Assembly (NCBI GenBank): GCA_050260355.1 | Contig: JBLNBZ010000137.1 | Location: 4,603-68,602 of the forward strand | Length of the DNA stretch: 64,000 nt | Direction of reading: 5' to 3' | DNA from: CADEFX01 sp050260355 | GTDB taxonomy: Bacteria > Pseudomonadota > Alphaproteobacteria > Rhizobiales > Hyphomicrobiaceae | In this document: one piece after another, positions 59,291-64,000 of the stretch | Layout of the letters: every line of letters begins with the position of its first letter | Position numbering within the stretch: the first letter of the stretch is position 1 | Program-made: the position numbers and the translations under genes | Notes under the pieces: generated by a model | Databases searched by the model: none | Told to the model about the DNA's origin: nothing | The model's input: the letters and a program-made list of their open reading frames with translations, nothing else

Positions 59291-61474
59291 TCAGGAGACA
59301 GCCGTCTCGGACTCCTTTTTCAGCCGATCGAACTGTGCCCCCATCCGGCCGCGCTGAACCGCCTTGGCGCTCCCGCGGAGCACCTCGAACTTCGTCTCTT
59401 CGCCTTCGCGCCAGAAGCGGATGTCGAACCGAAGCCGATCTATGCGAAGGTCGATAAGCGTGAGGTCCGGCAGCCAGCTCGGCAGCTCGGGGTCCACGTA
59501 CAGCTTGTGGTGCGCGGCGTCCGGCATGAGGCCTAGCATGGCCTGAATCAGCATGAACACCGAGCCCGCGGCCCATGCCTGTGGCACGTTAGCGCCAAGA
59601 TACTGAACCGGGAATTCTGCCGCGCGAGGGGCAGTGGTCGTGTAGAGTTCCGGAAGCTGATTGAAGAGGAAGTGGCTCCCCGCCTCACTGATTCCTCGTG
59701 CGATGCGTGCGGTCTCGGCACCAAATCCGTAGCGCCTGAAGCCCAGCGCGATGATGGCGTTGTCGTGTGGCCACACCGATCCGGTCTGATAATTGTACGG
59801 GTTGAAGGCGGGATGCTCGCTGGAGAGCGTGCGGATGCCCCATCCGCTCCACATATCCGGCGCCATCAGCCGCTGTACAACCTTGCGCGCCCGCTCCGGA
59901 GGAACGATGCCGGACCACAGGCAGTGCCCGGGATTCGACGCGATCGACAAGACCTTCTTCTTGTCGCCGTCGAGTGCGTAGGCATAAAAACCGAGATCGT
60001 CGTCCCAGAACGCGTCGTTGAAATGCTTGAACAAGTCGGCCGCCTTCGCGCGCAGCTCGCAGGCTCGCTCATGCTTGCCGAGCTCGTCGAAGATCTCGGC
60101 CATCCTGAGCCACGCGTCATAGACGTAGCCTTGCAGCTCGCAAAGCGCTTTCGGTCCCTTCACCGGCGACCCATCCGGGTAGACGACGGCGTCCCCGGAG
60201 TCCTTCCAGCCCATGTTCTCGTAACCGACCGGTGACCGCGTCTGATACTCCTGGAATCCGTCGCCGTCGCGGTCGCCACAGTTGTCGATCCAGGAAAGGC
60301 AGCCCTCCGCGGTCTCCAGATGCTGCTCGAGCAACGTTCGGTCACCGGTGGAGCGCCAGGTTGCGTGCAGCGTGATGAGATAGAGCGGGGTGGCATCCGC
60401 AGTTCCGTAATAGGGCGTATGGGGTATCAGCTTGAAGTGCGCCAGCTCCCCGTAGCGGACCTCGTGCGGGATCTTACCAGGCTCCGCATCGCGGTAGTCG
60501 TCGCGTTCCTTGGCCTGCAGTGAGCCGAGTATCTCAAGCGCGCCGCGAGCGAACCCGGGATAGATCAGCAGGTTCTGGAGAGAGACGATCAGACTGTCAC
60601 GACCGAACGGCGCAACGAACCAGGGCAGACCCGCGGCTGGCAGAAACACCATATGATCGGTACCGCCGATTGGGAGGCGGAGCGCGGCCATGTCCTCGAG
60701 CGCCTGACGGTAAAGGCGGTAAAACTCTTCATTGCTGGTCCGGATCTTCAGCACCGTCTGCACCCAGTCGGCGAGCGTCTCGGCGTGACGCAGCTTGTGA
60801 CTGTCAGCGACGCAATAATTGGGGGGCGCGAACTGCCGCTCGCCATCGGTCATCGCGTAGAGAAGGCAGCAGTGCCACGCCTCGCCCGGCGCGAGGCTCA
60901 CCTCGAAGCTGAGGCGCCCGTTGGCCAGCACCGCCCTTGGTCCACTACGCTCGGGCGTGACCGCAATCGAGCGCACGAAATCCGCGTTGCGATATGTCGT
61001 GCATAGCTGCTGCTTCGAATCCGACCATTCCGTCGTGATCCGTCCGCGGCGGACGATGTCACCTGACTTGACCTCGAAAATGTCCGCAAAGTCGGAGCGC
61101 AGCGCGATCTCGAGCTGGAAGCGCACCTGCTTCATGCTGTTATTGGTGATGTCGAGATCCTCGTGCATGCCGCCGCCGATGGATCGGCTCACGACGAGGC
61201 CGAGCGTACGGGCCGGAATGACACCGTCTTCGGTCGGGATGGCGCGATTGATAAGATAAACGTGCGAGGTGTAGTAGGTCGTGGCGCCGCCGTTCAAGAG
61301 GTCCCAGGGCACGCCGTTGGCGTAGATCGTCCAGCTGCTCAGCACGCGCGTGTCGAAGAAGAAGAGGCCGCGCTCGCTCGGCCAGTTGATCTGGGCGTCG
61401 AGATTGGTGACCAGCACCGTCTGGCCATGGTGAATGGTTATCTGCGGCGGGCCTACTTCAACTTTGAGCGGCAT
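59291..61474 (-). CDS. Amylo-alpha-1,6-glucosidase (glycogen debranching)-like protein
   Basis: 727 residues from ATG 61474 (an ATG at 61555 would overlap the upstream gene). The N-terminal ~250 residues are a beta-rich domain of the bacterial debranching type (FFFDTRVLSSWTIYANG). From ~290 an (alpha/alpha)6 barrel follows: FVAPFGRDSLIVSLQNLL, DSGDAVVYPDGSP, PGHCLWSGIV and YNYQTGSVWPHDNAIIALG. Such enzymes trim alpha-1,6 branches or act on short oligosaccharides; no signal peptide, so intracellular. It is 7 bp after the GH15 gene in the same direction. Confidence 0.85.
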   Translation of the reverse strand: MPLKVEVGPPQITIHHGQTVLVTNLDAQINWPSERGLFFFDTRVLSSWTIYANGVPWDLLNGGATTYYTSHVYLINRAIPTEDGVIPARTLGLVVSRSIGGGMHEDLDITNNSMKQVRFQLEIALRSDFADIFEVKSGDIVRRGRITTEWSDSKQQLCTTYRNADFVRSIAVTPERSGPRAVLANGRLSFEVSLAPGEAWHCCLLYAMTDGERQFAPPNYCVADSHKLRHAETLADWVQTVLKIRTSNEEFYRLYRQALEDMAALRLPIGGTDHMVFLPAAGLPWFVAPFGRDSLIVSLQNLLIYPGFARGALEILGSLQAKERDDYRDAEPGKIPHEVRYGELAHFKLIPHTPYYGTADATPLYLITLHATWRSTGDRTLLEQHLETAEGCLSWIDNCGDRDGDGFQEYQTRSPVGYENMGWKDSGDAVVYPDGSPVKGPKALCELQGYVYDAWLRMAEIFDELGKHERACELRAKAADLFKHFNDAFWDDDLGFYAYALDGDKKKVLSIASNPGHCLWSGIVPPERARKVVQRLMAPDMWSGWGIRTLSSEHPAFNPYNYQTGSVWPHDNAIIALGFRRYGFGAETARIARGISEAGSHFLFNQLPELYTTTAPRAAEFPVQYLGANVPQAWAAGSVFMLIQAMLGLMPDAAHHKLYVDPELPSWLPDLTLIDLRIDRLRFDIRFWREGEETKFEVLRGSAKAVQRGRMGAQFDRLKKESETAVS

Positions 61475-61481
61475 GGCGTTG

Positions 61482-63377
61482 CTAGCTTTTCGTTTTTCTG
61501 GGCCGTCGAATTGCCTGACGAGGCGCGCGCGTTGGGCGACGTCGAGGCGGTCCATGGTGCATGGAGCACATCCGCGTTCCCGGCCTATGCTCCGGACGCT
61601 CGTGGGGCGGCTTCGCGGCAACGACCAGGTTGTGGGCGGTGTTGACGAGTGCGATGTGGGAGAAAGCCTGCGGGAAATTGCCAACCAGGCGTTGCGCCCG
61701 CGGATCGTATTCCTCCGAGAGCAGCCCTACATCGTTGCAAAGACCTGTAAGCTTTCTGAAAAGCCGGCGCGCGTCCTCTGTGCGACCGAGCATCAAGAGG
61801 CAGTCCGCGAGCCAAAAGCTGCATGCCAGAAACGCGCCTTCGCCAGGAGGCAGCCCGTCACGCCCGCTAGCCGTATCATAGCGCAGAACGAAGCCGTCGA
61901 CCGTGAGATTGTGCTCGATGGCGTTCACGGTGCCGCGCACGCGCGGATCTGTCACGGGCAGGAAGCCGACAAGGGGCATCATCAGGACGCTCGCATCGAG
62001 CGTATTGGCGCCATAATGCTGGATGAACGCACCACGTTCGGCGTTGTACGCCTTCGCGCAGACCTCGTCGTGAATTTCCTGGCGCAATGTCCTCCACTGT
62101 TCGACCGGACCGGCGAGCCCGAAAAGCTCGACGCTCTTGATTGCGCGATCAAAGGCGACCCAAGCCATGACCTTGGAGTAGGTGAAGTGTTGCCGCTGGC
62201 CGCGAACCTCCCACATCCCCTCGTCGGGCTCTCGCCAGATCGTCGCCAATCGATCCAGGAGCGCGCGTTGCAGGTCCCAGTTGGAGTCGAGCAGACCAAG
62301 CCCGCCGCGTAACCCCTGATAGAACGCGTCCATGATCTCGCCGTAGATGTCGAGCTGGAACTGATCAGAGGCCGCATTGCCAATGCGCACCGGGGCTGCG
62401 CCCTGGTAGCCCTGCAGCCAACCCAGCTCGAGCTCCGTCAATCGGCGTTCGCCGGCGATCCCGTACATGATCTGAACCTGCGAGGGATGGCCGGCGACGG
62501 CGCGCTGCAGCCACAGCCGCCAGTCCTGCGCCTCGTCGTAAAATCCGCCGTGCATGAGGCTCAGCAAGGTGAAGGTCGCATCCCTGAGCCAGCAGTAGCG
62601 ATAGTCCCAGTTGCGCACTCCGCCCAATTGCTCGGGAAGCGACGTTGTGGGGGCCGCAACAATGCCCCCGGTCGGACGATACGTCAGCGCCTTGAGGGTG
62701 ATCAGCGAGCGGCGCACGAGCCCGGACCACTCGCCCATGTCGGTGCTTCCGGCCGACCAGTTGTGCCAGAACGTCTCTGTGTCGGTGAGCGCGGCGATGG
62801 GGTCGATAGGGGCGGGCGGTGGTCGATGGGAGACGCCATATGTGAGCACGAACGGGACGGTCTGGCCCTCGGTAACGACGAAATCGGCGACCGTCTTCAG
62901 GTCCTCGCCGCGCACCTCGATGGGTGTTCGCAGCACGGTCATGTCCGGGCCGGCGATCGCCTGCAACGTGCCATCGTCTCCGCGCGTCACCCAGGGCACG
63001 ACCGCGCCATAGTCGAAACGCAGAACGAGCTCGCACCGCATCGCGAGCTGCCCGCGTCGGCCGACGACGATCCGCACGACGTCGGACGCCTCGCCGCGCA
63101 GTGGCATGAAGTCAATCACCGTGACCGCGCCATCGGGGGTTTCGAAATCGGTCTCGAGGATAAGCGTGTCGTCGCGGTAGCGGCGGGTGGACCGCGCACT
63201 TGCGTCAGCCGGTGCAATCCGCCACCGGCCATGCTCCGGCGTGCCGAGCAGTGCGGCAAAGCAGGCGCCCCCATCGAACCGCGGCCAGCACAGCCAGTCG
63301 ATGGAACCATCGCGCGAAACGAGCGCGGCCGTCTCGCAATCGCCAATAAGCGCGTAATCTTCGACGGCTGCCGGCAT
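61482..63377 (-). CDS. GH15-family glycoside hydrolase (glucoamylase-like)
   Basis: 631 residues from ATG 63377, no signal peptide. The N-terminal domain starts with YALIGDCETAALVSRDGSIDWLCW, typical of bacterial intracellular GH15, and VRNWDYRYCWLRDATFTL and LLSEEYDP carry the predicted catalytic Glu residues. The (alpha/alpha)6 barrel ends near residue 600, with an Arg/Pro-rich tail. Activities in the family include release of glucose from alpha-glucans and trehalose hydrolysis. Divergent from pgl, followed by the debranching-like gene, it would supply glucose to the neighbouring sugar-phosphate genes. Confidence 0.88.
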   Translation of the reverse strand: MPAAVEDYALIGDCETAALVSRDGSIDWLCWPRFDGGACFAALLGTPEHGRWRIAPADASARSTRRYRDDTLILETDFETPDGAVTVIDFMPLRGEASDVVRIVVGRRGQLAMRCELVLRFDYGAVVPWVTRGDDGTLQAIAGPDMTVLRTPIEVRGEDLKTVADFVVTEGQTVPFVLTYGVSHRPPPAPIDPIAALTDTETFWHNWSAGSTDMGEWSGLVRRSLITLKALTYRPTGGIVAAPTTSLPEQLGGVRNWDYRYCWLRDATFTLLSLMHGGFYDEAQDWRLWLQRAVAGHPSQVQIMYGIAGERRLTELELGWLQGYQGAAPVRIGNAASDQFQLDIYGEIMDAFYQGLRGGLGLLDSNWDLQRALLDRLATIWREPDEGMWEVRGQRQHFTYSKVMAWVAFDRAIKSVELFGLAGPVEQWRTLRQEIHDEVCAKAYNAERGAFIQHYGANTLDASVLMMPLVGFLPVTDPRVRGTVNAIEHNLTVDGFVLRYDTASGRDGLPPGEGAFLACSFWLADCLLMLGRTEDARRLFRKLTGLCNDVGLLSEEYDPRAQRLVGNFPQAFSHIALVNTAHNLVVAAKPPHERPEHRPGTRMCSMHHGPPRRRPTRAPRQAIRRPRKTKS

Positions 63378-63839
63378 GCTCAAGCCTGTGGCATAGCCGC
63401 CGTCACGGGCACTAGCTCAAGCGGCGCACGCATTCCGCTCGGCCCGCGTGACAACGAGTAATGAACCGGCCTGCGTTGGATTGCGCTGGTCCATAGGTAC
63501 CTCTGATGGTCCGGAAGGACTACCTTCCTCGCACGCAACACTATGAGGACGGGCACGAAGCTTCTTTGTTGAAACTGCTGCTATTCGGCTTTGCTTGCGC
63601 CCAATTCGCGAAGCGCGAGCGAGGTTGCGCCCACCGCGGCACTCGCTGAGGCGGGGGACGAAGACGGCCAGGGACGGCCGGGTTCAGCAATAAAGGACCA
63701 TTTGCGCCAAGCGGCGGCAAGACGGCCCTGGCGTTCTCTGCAATCGTCAAGTGGCGCGACCGAGTGCGCGCCGAGTGATCGGGCACGCCCGTCGTTGTGC
63801 TCGCTTGATGCTGTTTCGGCCGGTTCGAGGTTCCCCCTT
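63378..63839. other. 462-bp divergent promoter region between GH15 and pgl genes
   Basis: No credible reading frame is present. The region should contain both promoters; one inverted repeat (63513-63528) stands out. No clear terminator or tRNA was found. It is the only large non-coding stretch inside the carbohydrate cluster. Confidence 0.5.
63513..63528. repeat. Inverted repeat, candidate operator
   Basis: GGAAGG-ACTA-CCTTCC is a perfect 6-bp inverted repeat 136 bp from the GH15 start and 312 bp from the pgl start. Its place in a divergent promoter makes a regulator site plausible; no other copy was noticed in the window. Confidence 0.35.
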
Positions 63840-64000
63840 ATGACCAGCTTGTCCGAAGCCCGCGTAGAAATCCTCGCCGATCCCGAGGCGTTGGCCCGCC
63901 GTGTCGCTGATTGGCTGCTCGCGATGGCGACCGCAAAGGATGGGCCGTTCGCACTTGCTCTCTCGGGCGGGTCGACCCCGCGCCGGCTCTATGAGCTTTT
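63840..64000 (+). CDS. pgl: 6-phosphogluconolactonase, N-terminal part (3' end outside window)
   Basis: ATG 63840 opens a frame to the end of the window (53 complete codons). ILADPEALARRVADWLL is followed by FALALSGGSTPRRLYEL, the SGGSTP motif of the DevB/Pgl family near its usual position (~45). It hydrolyses 6-phosphogluconolactone, the product of Zwf, to 6-phosphogluconate. The rest of the gene is cut off. It completes the oxidative branch of the pathway, although it is separated from zwf by about 9 kb. Confidence 0.9.
   Translation, partial: MTSLSEARVEILADPEALARRVADWLLAMATAKDGPFALALSGGSTPRRLYEL

Noticed and set aside
1..64000. CRISPR arrays, intact transposases or integrases
   Set aside because: No regularly spaced repeats and no DDE, tyrosine or serine recombinase motifs were seen in any frame.

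Overview
The window is high-GC, gene-dense bacterial chromosome. An alphaproteobacterium of the Hyphomicrobiales (Rhizobiales) is the most likely source. The clues are an aminotransferase-hom-glpX-recJ synteny block, a BcsS-type cellulose-associated protein, an O-acetylhomoserine sulfhydrylase, a class I PHA synthase, a GntR/FCD regulator remnant and many small Rhizobiales-type secreted proteins. No rRNA or ribosomal gene allows a finer placement, so this is inference.

Layout. 0-8.9 kb: tail of a serine/alanine-glyoxylate aminotransferase, an MFS carrier, a universal stress protein, BcsS, a coupled exonuclease/ATP-dependent DNA ligase pair, a four-helix oxidase-like mini membrane protein, a dead AraC tail and an L,D-transpeptidase. 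9-15 kb: two related sugar-acid branches, dgoK-dgoA (KDPGal) and eda/kdgK (KDPG), with a CoA-ester lyase/MaoC pair, NAD kinase and CutA between them. 15-18 kb: a secreted peptidoglycan-binding-like protein divergent from an unusual membrane protein whose C-terminus looks like a phage/plasmid primase winged helix. The 684-bp gap between them has four DnaA-box-like sites and overlapping palindromes. 18-27.9 kb: small-molecule enzymes, including a HAD dehalogenase, a DSD1-type PLP enzyme, an FAH-family hydrolase, an apparently intact FosX fosfomycin hydrolase, a sulfotransferase/class IV aminotransferase pair and a Tat-exported MBL hydrolase. 28-33 kb: a co-directional run of a PEP mutase-like lyase, SDR, GNAT, OtnI/Hyi-like isomerase, DenD-like D-erythronate dehydrogenase and a 2-hydroxyacid dehydrogenase. 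33-44.8 kb: metY, phaC, an AlaC/DapL-like aminotransferase, hom, glpX, an Fsr-like MFS and recJ.

A tRNA-Glu(UUC) at 44951-45025 marks a sharp change. The next ~4 kb is a mosaic of broken genes: the C-terminal end of a GntR/FCD regulator (minus strand) joined within a few bases to a headless M24 peptidase catalytic domain; a frameshifted and truncated peptide-binding protein; and a flavin disulfide oxidoreductase that has lost one of its two redox cysteines through a ~11-nt deletion. An intact AraC regulator closes this zone. This looks like a decaying genomic island at a tRNA gene, although no integrase or second attachment site is visible.

50.7-64 kb is a coherent carbohydrate module: tkt-zwf-HAD-tal-pgi-gnd on the plus strand, GH15 glucoamylase-like and amylo-alpha-1,6-glucosidase-like genes on the minus strand, and pgl starting at the right edge. 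Together these could release glucose from an alpha-glucan and pass it through the oxidative and non-oxidative pentose phosphate pathway. eda and kdgK at 13-15 kb could take KDPG or KDG, but no 6-phosphogluconate dehydratase is visible. No CRISPR array, intact transposase or integrase was seen.
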